NCBI RefSeq assembly: GCF_017874595.1
Contig: NZ_JAGILA010000001.1
Coordinates: 1,054,001 to 1,118,000 of the forward strand
Length of the DNA stretch: 64,000 bases
Origin: Sinorhizobium kostiense
GTDB taxonomy: Bacteria > Pseudomonadota > Alphaproteobacteria > Rhizobiales > Rhizobiaceae
Direction of reading: 5' to 3'
This document shows, one piece after another, positions 28,301 through 36,295 of the stretch. The position numbers and the translations under genes were made by a program. A model generated the notes under the pieces. That model was not told where the DNA came from and searched no databases. It was given only the letters and a program-made list of their open reading frames with translations. The number at the start of each line of letters is the position of its first letter. The stretch's first letter is position 1.

Positions 28301-30796
28301 TTCCGGCTTGATGCCGATCATCGGGGTTTCCGCTCTCACAGGCAACGTCAGAGAGCGCTCGACCGCGCGTCCGCCGCCTTCGCGCATGCGGACGGTCACT
28401 TTGGCGTTCAGCAATTGGGTGGTCGAGGGCACCTCGCCGAGGTCCACGGCGAAGACGGCCTTGCCGTCCTGGTCGAGTGGCTCAAGTCCGTCGAGCGGCA
28501 CGCGGATCTCCTCGCTTGCCTCTTCGTCGGCGAGTCCGAACAGGTAACCCTTGAAAGCTTCGCGCTCACGCGTCGGTTTGACCGAGACCTCGCCCTCGAG
28601 CATGAGCCCCGCGGCCGGCGCGCCATAGAGGAACCGGCCATCGACGGCGACCTCTATGGGTGTGCCGACCGCGATCTCCTTGGCTTCGCTCGTCAGGTCG
28701 AACTCGGTGCGGTCCGGAACGAAGTCGTCGACGAGGAACTGCTTCTCGCCGATGGCCGAGCCTTTCGGGTCAGCGAAGATCTGCATCGTCCAGGTGCCGC
28801 GCATGGCGTTTTCCGGGATCGGCAGATCGAGCGCATGACCGCCGAGCTTGCCGCCATTGCTGACGAGGCGCCTGTCCTCGACCCCGTCGGGCCGCAGGAA
28901 GACGAAGGTGAGCGGCAGGTTCTCGATCGCCTCGCCATTCACGTCGCGGGCAAGCGCGGCCGCATGCACCGTCTCGCCGGCGCGATAGATGCCGCGCTCG
29001 GTCCAGGAGAAAATGTCGATCGCGCCAGGTGCGGCGCGTCCGGTGACGCCGCGGTCGGAAAGATCGAAGCCAGCGCGGGTCATATCGAGGAAGACAAAGT
29101 CGTCGTCGCCCTTTTGCGCGGTGATCACCGCCGGCGTCATGCTCGCCGTGCCCCGGATCAGCCCGGCATCGAACGTCGCACGTCCTTCTGCGTCCGTTGT
29201 CGCGGTGCCGAGCAGCTCGTTGTTCTTGGCGACGAGTTGCAGTCGGACGTCGCCGAGCGGCTTGGCGCTGGCAAGCGACCGGATAAAGACCGAGAGCCCA
29301 TCCGTGCCGGCATAGGTCGAAATTCCGACGTCGGAGACGACGAACCATTGCGTCGCGCGCGCATCCCATTCCTGGTTGAGGCCGTTGGTCGCGGCGGCTG
29401 TCAGCACGTAGACGCCGGGCTTGCGCTCGGGCAGCGCCTCATCCAGGGGGAAGCTCGTTACCACTTCCTTGTTGAGCTCGGTTTCGATGTCGATGCTGCC
29501 CTGCCAGACGAGCTCGCCGCTCTCGTCCTCGATACGCTGGGCGTTATAACCGTCGATCTGGGTCAGGAATTGCGAACTGGTGAGCAACGACGCAATGTTG
29601 CGGTCACCGATGCGGTAGAGCTTGAGGTCGGCGCTCTCGCTATTCACCGAAACGATCGGAATGCCGCGCCGTGCGGTCGACGGCAGCACGAAGCTGTCGC
29701 CGGTGAAGCGCACCATCGGCGCCCGGTCCTTGACATAGAGGTCGAGGCTGACCGGCGTTTCGATGATCTCGTCGACGGAGGAGGGCAGCCCCGGGCGCAG
29801 CGCCAGCTTGTAGCGTTTGCCGTGTATCAATCCCTCGACGCAGATCTCGGCGCCCTTGGCTTCGACCGCCTTTGGCGCCGTGCCGTCGAGCGTCACGAAG
29901 GACGCGTAATCGGGACCGTTTTTCAGGAGCGGCTCGGAGAACTGAACGCAGGCGCGCGGGCTGGCGCCGTCGGCATCGATGGTGTGACCGGTGACCCGGA
30001 ACCCCTGCCGCGCCTTGAGGTCGAGATAGGCGGTCTCTACGGTCTTCGCCTGCACGAGTTCTAGGCTTGCCTTGTAGGCGCCGAGCGCGGCGCGAAAGTT
30101 CTCCGAGTTTTCGAGGGCCCGGGCGAGGACGGCAAGTGCGTCGGCGCGGCTTTCGGTCGTGCGCGTCAACTGGTAGGCGTTGAGCGCGGTGAGCGCCGCC
30201 TCGCTCGCCATGTCCGTGCCGCTGGTGAAGCGGTTCGCGGCGCGGGCCGTTTCCAGCCACAGTTGAGCATCGTCCGGGGCGATCGCCAGGGCGCCGCGAA
30301 AGGCCTTGAGTGCGCTAACGAAGTTGCCGGCTGTCAACGCGACGCGCGCCGTTTCGATCAGCCCATTGATGCCGAAACCGAGCTGATCGTCGGCCAAGGC
30401 GAGATTTGCCTTTACGTCGCGCGCCTGCTGCAGGAGGTCATCCGAAATGAACGACAGGCGGGGCGGGGCGCCGATATCGATTTCGCCGGTCGCGGTTTCG
30501 ACGATCTTACCGGCGATCGCGCCGTTGAATGTATTCAGCTGGTTGAAGTCGGACTTGAGGAAGCACCATTTCACCTTGGGATTGTAGGTGAAGGCCCTGC
30601 AGGAGCGATCGGCGATGCAGCTGGCCTGGCACTGATCCAGCGAGACGTTCTGCTCGGTGCGCAGGTCGAAGCCGAAATAATCGGCATCGCTGGTGATCTC
30701 GATTTGTCGCTGAGATTCGGCGGCTGCTGCGGGCGTCCCGAGGGGAATGAGCGTGAGAAGAAAAGTGGAAAGGCCGAGAAACGCGCGCACCGACAT
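25340..30796 (-). CDS. Bacterial alpha-2-macroglobulin with thioester motif and PAN/Apple-like domain
   Basis: 1818 residues. A Sec signal peptide (SVRAFLGLSTFLLTLIPLG..AAAA) lacks a lipobox cysteine, so the mature protein is probably soluble in the periplasm, unlike lipoprotein homologues. A cysteine-rich PAN/Apple-like segment follows (about 45-85: LDQCQASCIADRSC), then helical repeats and a chain of macroglobulin domains. The thioester site is YGC1370-A-E-Q1373 in the complement-like helical domain. These proteins trap proteases through the thioester and act with PBP1C to guard and repair the cell wall; pbpC follows 8 bases later. The start is the ATG preceded by GGAGGA and followed by the signal sequence, not the longer open frame. 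Confidence 0.93.
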   Translation of the reverse strand: MSVRAFLGLSTFLLTLIPLGTPAAAAESQRQIEITSDADYFGFDLRTEQNVSLDQCQASCIADRSCRAFTYNPKVKWCFLKSDFNQLNTFNGAIAGKIVETATGEIDIGAPPRLSFISDDLLQQARDVKANLALADDQLGFGINGLIETARVALTAGNFVSALKAFRGALAIAPDDAQLWLETARAANRFTSGTDMASEAALTALNAYQLTRTTESRADALAVLARALENSENFRAALGAYKASLELVQAKTVETAYLDLKARQGFRVTGHTIDADGASPRACVQFSEPLLKNGPDYASFVTLDGTAPKAVEAKGAEICVEGLIHGKRYKLALRPGLPSSVDEIIETPVSLDLYVKDRAPMVRFTGDSFVLPSTARRGIPIVSVNSESADLKLYRIGDRNIASLLTSSQFLTQIDGYNAQRIEDESGELVWQGSIDIETELNKEVVTSFPLDEALPERKPGVYVLTAAATNGLNQEWDARATQWFVVSDVGISTYAGTDGLSVFIRSLASAKPLGDVRLQLVAKNNELLGTATTDAEGRATFDAGLIRGTASMTPAVITAQKGDDDFVFLDMTRAGFDLSDRGVTGRAAPGAIDIFSWTERGIYRAGETVHAAALARDVNGEAIENLPLTFVFLRPDGVEDRRLVSNGGKLGGHALDLPIPENAMRGTWTMQIFADPKGSAIGEKQFLVDDFVPDRTEFDLTSEAKEIAVGTPIEVAVDGRFLYGAPAAGLMLEGEVSVKPTREREAFKGYLFGLADEEASEEIRVPLDGLEPLDQDGKAVFAVDLGEVPSTTQLLNAKVTVRMREGGGRAVERSLTLPVRAETPMIGIKPEFSGDLAENSVGKFRVIAIAPGGAKVSMPGALWKLISVERNYQWYREGTAWKYEPVISTKQVANGTIDLGEDGAEIAVPVGWGRYRLEVETAAADGPASSVEFDAGWYVEATSTETPDGLEIALDKENYAIGDTAKLKVSPRFAGELLVTVGTEKLIATESATITEAGGEVELPVTADWGAGAYVTATLYRPGDARESRMPMRAIGIKWLAVDPAERKLAVAIEPPDKAAPRQPLDISVKVEGDGVAEEAYITIAAVDVGILNLTRYEAPDPDGWYFGQRQLGLEIRDLYGRLIDGSLGVAGRLRTGGDGGQMPLQGSPPTEKLVAFFSGPVKLDADGRANVSFGIPQFNGTARVMAVAWTKSGVGHAAKDVVIRDPVVVTASMPKFLAPGDRAEFRLDIANTDAPAGDYQLQVTTNGAVTVEQNGPSETIQLDAGGKSTITFPLAGQHPGNGIVTVNLSNAGGLSLEQALAVAVRPAALPVTQRQVVSVAAGSSLTIDEQLLADSVLEGASVSLNVARSAAFDIPALLMTLDRYPYGCAEQTTSRALPLLYLSELSKQSGLAEDDAVGKRVQEAIYRVLSYQSSSGSFGLWSPGYGDLWLDAYVTDFLTRAREQKYEVPEQSMVQALENLQNALSYETNVKDRGNEIAYALYVLARNRKAAISDLRYYADTMLGDFPTPLAKAHIAAALALYGDGQRSQDIFAAAANMSTGLVNVSLARSDYGSSLRDDAAVLALAAETRPVPPIIPELSKIVAKEWQEAKYTSTQEQTWMLLAARAIQGGDQDMRLEVNGAQRTGSYAAHISGEALIEHPVVIRNNGSDAVSAVVTTVAAPAQPLSASGDGFSIERTYYTLDGVEANVSQARQNERYVVVLKVTESNAWPSRVLITDLLPAGFEIDNPSLVDSAQLSNFEWVGQVQAAHTEFRSDRFVAAFDRSAGDNREITLAYVVRAVTPGTYDHPAANVEDMYRPQFSARSATGRMEVLAAQ

Positions 30797-30916
30797 GATG
30801 TCCTCCCAAGGCTGCCCGCTTCGAGTGAGCATCACTCTTCCAACCTTCCCCAAGCATTGTCAACCGAGCATTAAACAATGCCACTGTTGCAACCATAGGC
30901 ACTGGTCGGCGGAAGG

Positions 30917-31654
30917 TCATGAGGGTCTCGGCGCGAAGGCGCTCATTGCCCCGGTATAGATTTTCGGAAGCGGTGCGGCATAGGAGCTGCGCTTGCTGGT
31001 CCGAAGTCCCTGCGCGACCAGCGCCTCGGCTTGTTTGACCGCCGCCGCCACGCCGTCGATCACCGGCACGCCGTATTCCCGTTGAAGCGACCGGGCGAGA
31101 TCGGCCATGCCGGCGCAGCCGAGCACGATCGCCTCAGCGCCGTCGTCCTGGAGTGCGCGCTCTATCTCGCGCATGAGCTTGTGGAGCGCGCCGGAGCCTT
31201 CGTCCTCCAGTTCCAGGACCGGAATATCGGCGGCGCGGACTTTCGCCCGCGCGCCCATGCCGTAATGCCGGACCAGGTTCTCGATGAGAATACGGGAGCG
31301 TTCGAGCGTCGTGACGACGGTGAAGCGCTGGGCGACAAGGGCCGCGGTCATCACCGCGGTTTCGCAAAGCCCGACGACCGGAATATCAGCCAGCGCCCGG
31401 GCGGCCTCCAGCCCCGTATCGTCGAAGCAGGCGATGACGGCGGCATCCGCACCCGCGGCCTCGCCGTCGCGGATTTCCATGAGCAGGCCGGGTACCGCGA
31501 CCGCCCCGTCATAGTGTCCCTCGATCGATGCCGGCCCGCTCTTCGAGGTGGCGGCGATGATTTCGGTGCCGTGCCCGGCCACTGCTCGCGCAGCCTCTGC
31601 TGCCTTTTCGGTCATCGAGACGGTGGTATTGGGGTTGACGATTAGAATGCGCAT
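30917..31654 (-). CDS. Aspartate/glutamate/hydantoin racemase-family protein
   Basis: 245 residues. Two catalytic cysteines are visible in matched halves: C76 (VIACFDDTGL) and C180 (IVLGCAGM), with NPNTT near the N-terminus. This fits the HyuE/allantoin racemase branch of the Asp/Glu racemase superfamily, which interconverts enantiomers by two-base proton transfer. It is the last gene of the polyamine-type ABC operon, 6 bases after the second permease. The importer's substrate may therefore be a chiral hydantoin, amino acid or ureide. Which one cannot be read from the sequence. Confidence 0.85.
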   Translation of the reverse strand: MRILIVNPNTTVSMTEKAAEAARAVAGHGTEIIAATSKSGPASIEGHYDGAVAVPGLLMEIRDGEAAGADAAVIACFDDTGLEAARALADIPVVGLCETAVMTAALVAQRFTVVTTLERSRILIENLVRHYGMGARAKVRAADIPVLELEDEGSGALHKLMREIERALQDDGAEAIVLGCAGMADLARSLQREYGVPVIDGVAAAVKQAEALVAQGLRTSKRSSYAAPLPKIYTGAMSAFAPRPS

Positions 31655-31660
31655 CGATTG

Positions 31661-32482
31661 TCAGCTTGTCTTTGCTTGCCGGCGCCGGAGCACGAGGATG
31701 ATCGCGAGCGCGACGAGGATGATTGTGAAGGAGAAGAGCGTCGTGACCGTGCCGAGCGCGTATAGCACCGGCGTCGTCACATTGGTGGTCATGGCGTAGA
31801 TTTCGAGCGGCAGCGTGTTGTAGGTGCCGGAGGTCATCAGCGTGCGGGCGAACTCGTCATAGGAGAGGGTGAAGCCGAAGAGGCCGACGCCGATGAGGCT
31901 GGGGGCGATCATTGGCAGCACCACATGGCGGAAGGTTTGCCAGGGCGTGGCACCGAGATCGCGCGCCGCCTCCTCATAGGCAGGCGAGAAGCGGTTGAAG
32001 ACGGCGAACATGATCAGCACGCCGAAGGGCAGCGTCCAGGTCAGATGCGCGCCGAAGCCCGAGGAATGCCAGGCGGGCTTCAGCCCCAACTGCTGGAAGA
32101 CGACGCCGATACCGAGCGAGATGATGATCGAAGGCACGACGAGGCTCGCGACGGTCAGGTAGAACAGCGCGGTGGAACCGCGGAAGCGATTTCGGAAGGC
32201 GAGCCCCGCGAGCAGCGCCACGACGACATTCGCCACCATCACCATCAGCCCGAGCGCGAAGGAACGTCGGAACGAGGCACCGAAATCTCCGACCGCCTGC
32301 TTCTCGAAGAGATTGTAGAACCAATGCAGCGATACGCCGTTCAGCGGGAAGGTGAGGCCTCCATCCGGCCCCTGGAAAGACAGGATGAGGATGGCTGAGA
32401 GCGGGCCGTACAGAAAGAGGACGAACAGCGCGAAAAAAGCTGCGAGAATGTGGAATTCCTTGGATCGTGTCTCGCGGGTCAT
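31661..32482 (-). CDS. ABC transporter permease, PotC-like
   Basis: 273-residue inner-membrane permease with about six helices. The EAA loop EEAARDLGATPWQTFRHVVLPMIAPS contacts the ATPase. Sequence features fit the PotC half of spermidine/putrescine-type importers. It starts one base after the stop of the other permease, so translation is probably coupled. The partners are the PotB-like permease, the Tat-exported binding protein and the PotA-like ATPase upstream in the same operon. Confidence 0.9.
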   Translation of the reverse strand: MTRETRSKEFHILAAFFALFVLFLYGPLSAILILSFQGPDGGLTFPLNGVSLHWFYNLFEKQAVGDFGASFRRSFALGLMVMVANVVVALLAGLAFRNRFRGSTALFYLTVASLVVPSIIISLGIGVVFQQLGLKPAWHSSGFGAHLTWTLPFGVLIMFAVFNRFSPAYEEAARDLGATPWQTFRHVVLPMIAPSLIGVGLFGFTLSYDEFARTLMTSGTYNTLPLEIYAMTTNVTTPVLYALGTVTTLFSFTIILVALAIILVLRRRQAKTS

Positions 32483-32483
32483 G

Positions 32484-33398
32484 TCAGAGTTCCTTCCGGA
32501 TATCGACGACCCGGAGGATGGCGGCCACCATCAACAGGACCACGAACAGCAGCACGACGGCGTTGGCGGCGGCGGCGGGATATTGCAGCAGCGACATCTG
32601 GTTCTTCATCATCAGCGCGACCGATGCGCTCTGGCCGCCGGACATGACCTGCACGGTCGAGAAATCCGCCATCACCAAAGTCACCACAAAGATCGAACCG
32701 ATGGCCATGCCGGGTTTTGCGAGCGGCAGGATCACGTTCCAGAGCACCTGCCAGTCGGACGCGCCGCAGTCGCGCGCCGCCTCGATCAGCGAGCGGTCGA
32801 TGCGCATCAACGTATTGAATATCGGCGTTACCATGAACAGCGTGTTGAGGTGCACCAGGGCGAGCACGACCGCGAAATCGGAATAGAGCAGCCACTCGAT
32901 CGGCTCGGGGACGATGCCAAGCTTGATCAGCGCCGAATTGACGAGGCCGTTGCGGCCGAGAACCGGAATCCAGGAGATCATCCGGACGATATTCGAGGTG
33001 AGGAAGGGGACGGTGCAGACGAGGAAGAGCACCATCTGCATCGTCGTCGTGCGGATGTGGAAAGCAAGGAAATAGGCGACCCCGAAGCCGATCACGAGCG
33101 TCAGCGCCCAGGTGAGCACGGTAAACTTAAGCGTATTGAGATAGGTCTTCCAGGTGACCCAGGAGCCGAGCGTGTCGGTGTAGTTCATCGTCAAGAAATC
33201 GGGATAGAGGCCGGCGAAGTCGTAATCCCAGAAGCTGACGACGATGATCATCAGGATCGGCAGGATGAAGAAGAAACCAAGGATCAGCAGGAGAGGCGTG
33301 GCCTGGAGATAGCATATGGCGGCAAACGGCAGCCGAAGACCGCGGCTTCGCCCTCGCCCGATCCTCTCATTCGGTTCTGTGGAAGCGATCATTGCCAT
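32484..33398 (-). CDS. ABC transporter permease, PotB-like
   Basis: 304 residues from the first of two close ATGs (MAMIAS), with AAGGA upstream. About six helices are present; the first is LQATPLLLILGFFFILPILM. The EAA loop is IEAARDCGASDWQVLWNVILPLAKPG. It forms the membrane channel with the PotC-like permease. A palindromic element lies between this gene and the binding-protein gene upstream, so the binding protein may be made in excess over the permeases. Confidence 0.9.
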   Translation of the reverse strand: MAMIASTEPNERIGRGRSRGLRLPFAAICYLQATPLLLILGFFFILPILMIIVVSFWDYDFAGLYPDFLTMNYTDTLGSWVTWKTYLNTLKFTVLTWALTLVIGFGVAYFLAFHIRTTTMQMVLFLVCTVPFLTSNIVRMISWIPVLGRNGLVNSALIKLGIVPEPIEWLLYSDFAVVLALVHLNTLFMVTPIFNTLMRIDRSLIEAARDCGASDWQVLWNVILPLAKPGMAIGSIFVVTLVMADFSTVQVMSGGQSASVALMMKNQMSLLQYPAAAANAVVLLFVVLLMVAAILRVVDIRKEL

Positions 33399-33454
33399 CT
33401 GCCGTCCTTCCGGGAGATTGCGGAAACCTCTGTGGTGGAGGAGGAGCCGAAAGA

Positions 33455-33543
33455 CCCCTCCCCAACCCTCCCGCAAGGGGAGGGAGCTTTCGTGCCGCAC
33501 CCTCACCGAACTTCTCCCCTTTTGTGGGAGGCTTGGGGAGGGG
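33455..33543. repeat. Palindromic element between binding-protein and permease genes
   Basis: The left part, CCCCTCCCCAACCCTCCCGC followed by AAGGGGAGGG, and the right part, CTTCTCCCC..GTGGGAGGCTTGGGGAGGGG, are inverted copies with a few mismatches, each also hairpin-forming. It fills the space between the stop of the binding-protein gene and the start of the PotB-like permease gene on the minus strand. Elements in this position often block 3' decay so that the upstream binding-protein message persists. Confidence 0.72.
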
Positions 33544-33560
33544 AATGCGGTGGAGCAGCC

Positions 33561-34859
33561 TTACGCCGCGATGAACTCGTTCCAGCGGCGGACCATGTAG
33601 CGGTCCTCGTCCATCACCGAGTTCCAGCAGGCGACCTTGCCCATGCGTTCCTCGAAGGAGCCGCCATCGCGGACGGCGCCGGCCTTTTCCATGACCTTGC
33701 CTTCCGGCGAGAGGATGTCGCCCTTGGCGGGCTTGCCTTCGACCCAGAAGCCCCATTCGTCCTCGGACATGTGGGCCTTGGCTGTTTCCATGGCGGCCGA
33801 ATAGTAGCCCTGGCGGTTGAGGTAGGCGCCGACCCAGCCCGAGAGATACCAGTTGATATATTCATAAGCGGCATCGAGCTGTGCGCCCTGGAGGTGGGCT
33901 GCCAGGCCGAGACCGCCGCCCCAGGCACGGTAGCCCTCTTTGAGAGGCTGGTATTTGCAGGCGATGCCCTTCGAACGAACGGCGGCGACGGCCGGCGACC
34001 ACATCGACTGGATGACCACCTCGCCGGATGCCATCAGGTTGACGCTTTCGTCGAAGGACTTCCAGAAGGCGCGGAACTGGCCGTCCTGCTTGGCCTTGAT
34101 CAGGAAGTCGATGGTCTGGTCGATCTCTTCCTTCGTCATGTTGCCCTTGTCGGCATATTTGAGGTTGCCCATGGCTTCCATGATCATCGCGGCATCCATG
34201 ATGCCGATCGATGGGATGTTGAGGATCGCCGTCTTGCCCTTGAAGGCCGGGTCCATGATGTCGGCCCAGCTGGTGATCTCGCGTCCGACGAGGTCCGGAC
34301 GGATGCCGAGGGTGTCGGCGTTGTAGATGGTCGGGATCAGCGTCATCCACTGCGTCGGCGCCTTGGCGAAGGTTTTCGAATCCTGCGCCTCGACGAAGCC
34401 GACCGTGTGCGGCGCGGTGCCTTGCGCGATGACGCTCTCCGGCTTCAGCTTGCCGTCGATGAAGAGCGGCACGATCTTGTCGTAATACTTGATCTTCGAG
34501 ACATCCATCGGCTGCATGACGCCGCTCGGAAAGACCTTCTTGGCGATCCAGTATTCGATATCGGCGATGTCGTAGGAGTCCGGCTGGGTGACGGCGCGCT
34601 GTGCAGCGGCGTCGGAGTCTGTTGCAGTCATCTCCAGCGTGATGCCGAGGTCTTCCTTGCACTTCTCGGCGATCGCATTGATGTTCGAGACGCCGGTGCC
34701 GAACTGGCGCAGCGTGATCGGGTTGTGCGCCCAGATCGTCGGGAAGCCGGTAATGGCGCCCGAGCCGGCGATTGCGCCGACCGCGGCGGCGCCGGTTTTC
34801 AACAGCGAGCGGCGTGAAATGCCCTTGGCGGGCGTCGAAGTCTTGGTTTCAGTCGTCAT
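33561..34859 (-). CDS. Tat-exported periplasmic binding protein of a polyamine-type ABC importer
   Basis: 432 residues. A twin-arginine signal is visible (S15-R16-R17-S18-L19-L20-K21 followed by a hydrophobic Ala/Gly stretch), so export is probably folded via Tat. The mature part is of the PotD/extracellular binding protein class (LRQFGTGVSNINAI, DIADIEYWIAKKVF, AYEYINWYLSGWVG). The ATG is preceded by AAGGGGAA. Longer than typical PotD (about 350), so the ligand may differ from spermidine. It is the second gene of the operon, after the ATPase. Confidence 0.88.
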   Translation of the reverse strand: MTTETKTSTPAKGISRRSLLKTGAAAVGAIAGSGAITGFPTIWAHNPITLRQFGTGVSNINAIAEKCKEDLGITLEMTATDSDAAAQRAVTQPDSYDIADIEYWIAKKVFPSGVMQPMDVSKIKYYDKIVPLFIDGKLKPESVIAQGTAPHTVGFVEAQDSKTFAKAPTQWMTLIPTIYNADTLGIRPDLVGREITSWADIMDPAFKGKTAILNIPSIGIMDAAMIMEAMGNLKYADKGNMTKEEIDQTIDFLIKAKQDGQFRAFWKSFDESVNLMASGEVVIQSMWSPAVAAVRSKGIACKYQPLKEGYRAWGGGLGLAAHLQGAQLDAAYEYINWYLSGWVGAYLNRQGYYSAAMETAKAHMSEDEWGFWVEGKPAKGDILSPEGKVMEKAGAVRDGGSFEERMGKVACWNSVMDEDRYMVRRWNEFIAA

Positions 34860-34939
34860 GCTTTCGTTCCCCTTTTTGCTGGTGCATGGTTTGGATAGGG
34901 CGGGATCGGGCGTTAATTCGCCGCTTTCTTGTCCCCGCA

Positions 34940-36025
34940 TCAGGCTGATACGAGGCCGAGGGGGATCACGTCCTCCAAGGCCCAACTCAAAGACACCGCG
35001 TCGCCGGTCGCCACCGGTTTCCTGAAATAATCGCCATCGGAAATGACGACGGTGAAGTCCTCGCTGCCGGCGCCGATGACGGCGATCTTCACCGAAGCGC
35101 CGCGGTACTCGATATTCGAGACGATGCCTTCAAAGCCGAGCGACTTGTCCGAAGTCCGCTCGAGGCGCACGCGATCGGTGCGGATGCCAATGTCGATCGG
35201 TTTTCCGATCTCCGCGATGTCGCGAACCTTGAACGTGTGGCCTTGCGGCACCGTCACCGAGACGATGCCGTCCTCGATCGATGTCACGCGCCCAGAGATC
35301 ACATTGTGGTCGCCCATGAAGCGGGCGACAAAGGCGGTGGCGGGCTTTTCGAAGACGGTGCGCGGGGCGGCCGCCTGCTCGATGCGGCCGTTGTTCATGA
35401 CGACGATCAGGTCGGCGAGCGCCATCGCCTCTTCCTGGCTATGCGTCACATGCACGAAGGTGATGCCGAGAGACTTCTGCAGCTTTTTGAGCTCCGCTCG
35501 CATGCGGATCTTCAGGAAGGGATCGAGGGCGGAGAGCGGCTCGTCGAGGAGCAGCGCTTCCGGGTTGGTGATGAGCGCACGGGCGAGTGCCACGCGCTGC
35601 TGCTGACCGCCGGAAAGTTGCGAGGGGCGTCGCGCCGCATAGGCCTCCATTTGCATCAGCGTCAGCATCTCGAGCGCCTTGGCGCGGCGCTCGTCTCTTG
35701 CGACGCCCTTCATCTTCAGGCTGAAGGCGACATTGTCGACGAGGTCGAGATGCGGAAACAGCGCATAGGACTGGAACATCATCGCTGTGCCGCGCCTGGC
35801 GGGCGGGAAGTCGGTAACGATGGTGCCGCCGAGGCGGATATCGCCGGCGGTGATGCCTTCATGGCCGGCGATCATGCGCAGCGTCGAGGTCTTGCCGCAG
35901 CCGGAAGGTCCGAGAAAGCAGCAGTAGCTTCCCGCGGGAATTTTCAGGCTGATGGTGTCGACCGCCGTCGACGTGCCGTACACCTTGGAAACGGAAGCGA
36001 TGTCGATCTCTGCTGCCTTGGGCAT
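34940..36025 (-). CDS. ABC transporter ATP-binding protein, PotA-like
   Basis: 361 residues. Walker A GPSGCGKTS at 39-47, the Q-loop in MMFQSYALFPHLD, signature LSGGQQQRVALARAL, Walker B ALLLDEPLSALD and switch histidine in FVHVTHSQEEAMALAD. A C-terminal TOBE-type region (about 285-355) matches PotA/MalK regulatory domains. First gene of the operon that continues with the binding protein, two permeases and the racemase. An AAGGAG site supports the MPKAAEI start over an upstream TTG. Confidence 0.92.
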   Translation of the reverse strand: MPKAAEIDIASVSKVYGTSTAVDTISLKIPAGSYCCFLGPSGCGKTSTLRMIAGHEGITAGDIRLGGTIVTDFPPARRGTAMMFQSYALFPHLDLVDNVAFSLKMKGVARDERRAKALEMLTLMQMEAYAARRPSQLSGGQQQRVALARALITNPEALLLDEPLSALDPFLKIRMRAELKKLQKSLGITFVHVTHSQEEAMALADLIVVMNNGRIEQAAAPRTVFEKPATAFVARFMGDHNVISGRVTSIEDGIVSVTVPQGHTFKVRDIAEIGKPIDIGIRTDRVRLERTSDKSLGFEGIVSNIEYRGASVKIAVIGAGSEDFTVVISDGDYFRKPVATGDAVSLSWALEDVIPLGLVSA

Positions 36026-36184
36026 GGTTTGGTGTTCTCCTTGCAACGGAGAAGAAGCATCAAGCGTGCCAGTTTGCTAAAGGGCTGTTTTTCCAGAGAT
36101 CTGAACCGTATGCTCGGCCGGTCGATGGGGCAGGTGGGATTGTTTGCACAAAATATAGGCGTTTGTCTCAGGAACATGCCTATT

Positions 36185-36196
36185 ATCGTATACAAT
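36185..36196. promoter_or_regulatory. Candidate GntR operator ATCGTATACAAT
   Basis: A near-perfect 12-base palindrome with GTATAC core, in the AT-rich gap between the divergent PotA-like and GntR genes. Many FCD-type GntR regulators bind ATTGTATACAAT-like sites, so this is a good candidate for the adjacent regulator. Inferred from pattern and position. Confidence 0.55.
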
Positions 36197-36295
36197 CTAG
36201 TGATTGAATTGGTTGCAAGTGGCAGTTAACTTCTGCTGCGGCACGCGCTACGGTCGAGCGCTCGAATGTTCGCTCCCTTTGGATTCGCAAGGCTT

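Noticed and set aside
26957-30064. A 1035-codon open frame on the plus strand opposite the alpha-2-macroglobulin gene
   Set aside because: It lies entirely antisense to a strongly supported gene, has low-complexity Arg/Gly/Asp/Val-rich translation and no recognisable domain; such frames are expected in GC-rich codon usage.
32352-34817. An 821-codon plus-strand open frame opposite the polyamine-type ABC genes
   Set aside because: His/Asp/Arg-rich translation without domains, antisense to two permeases and a binding protein with clear motifs.
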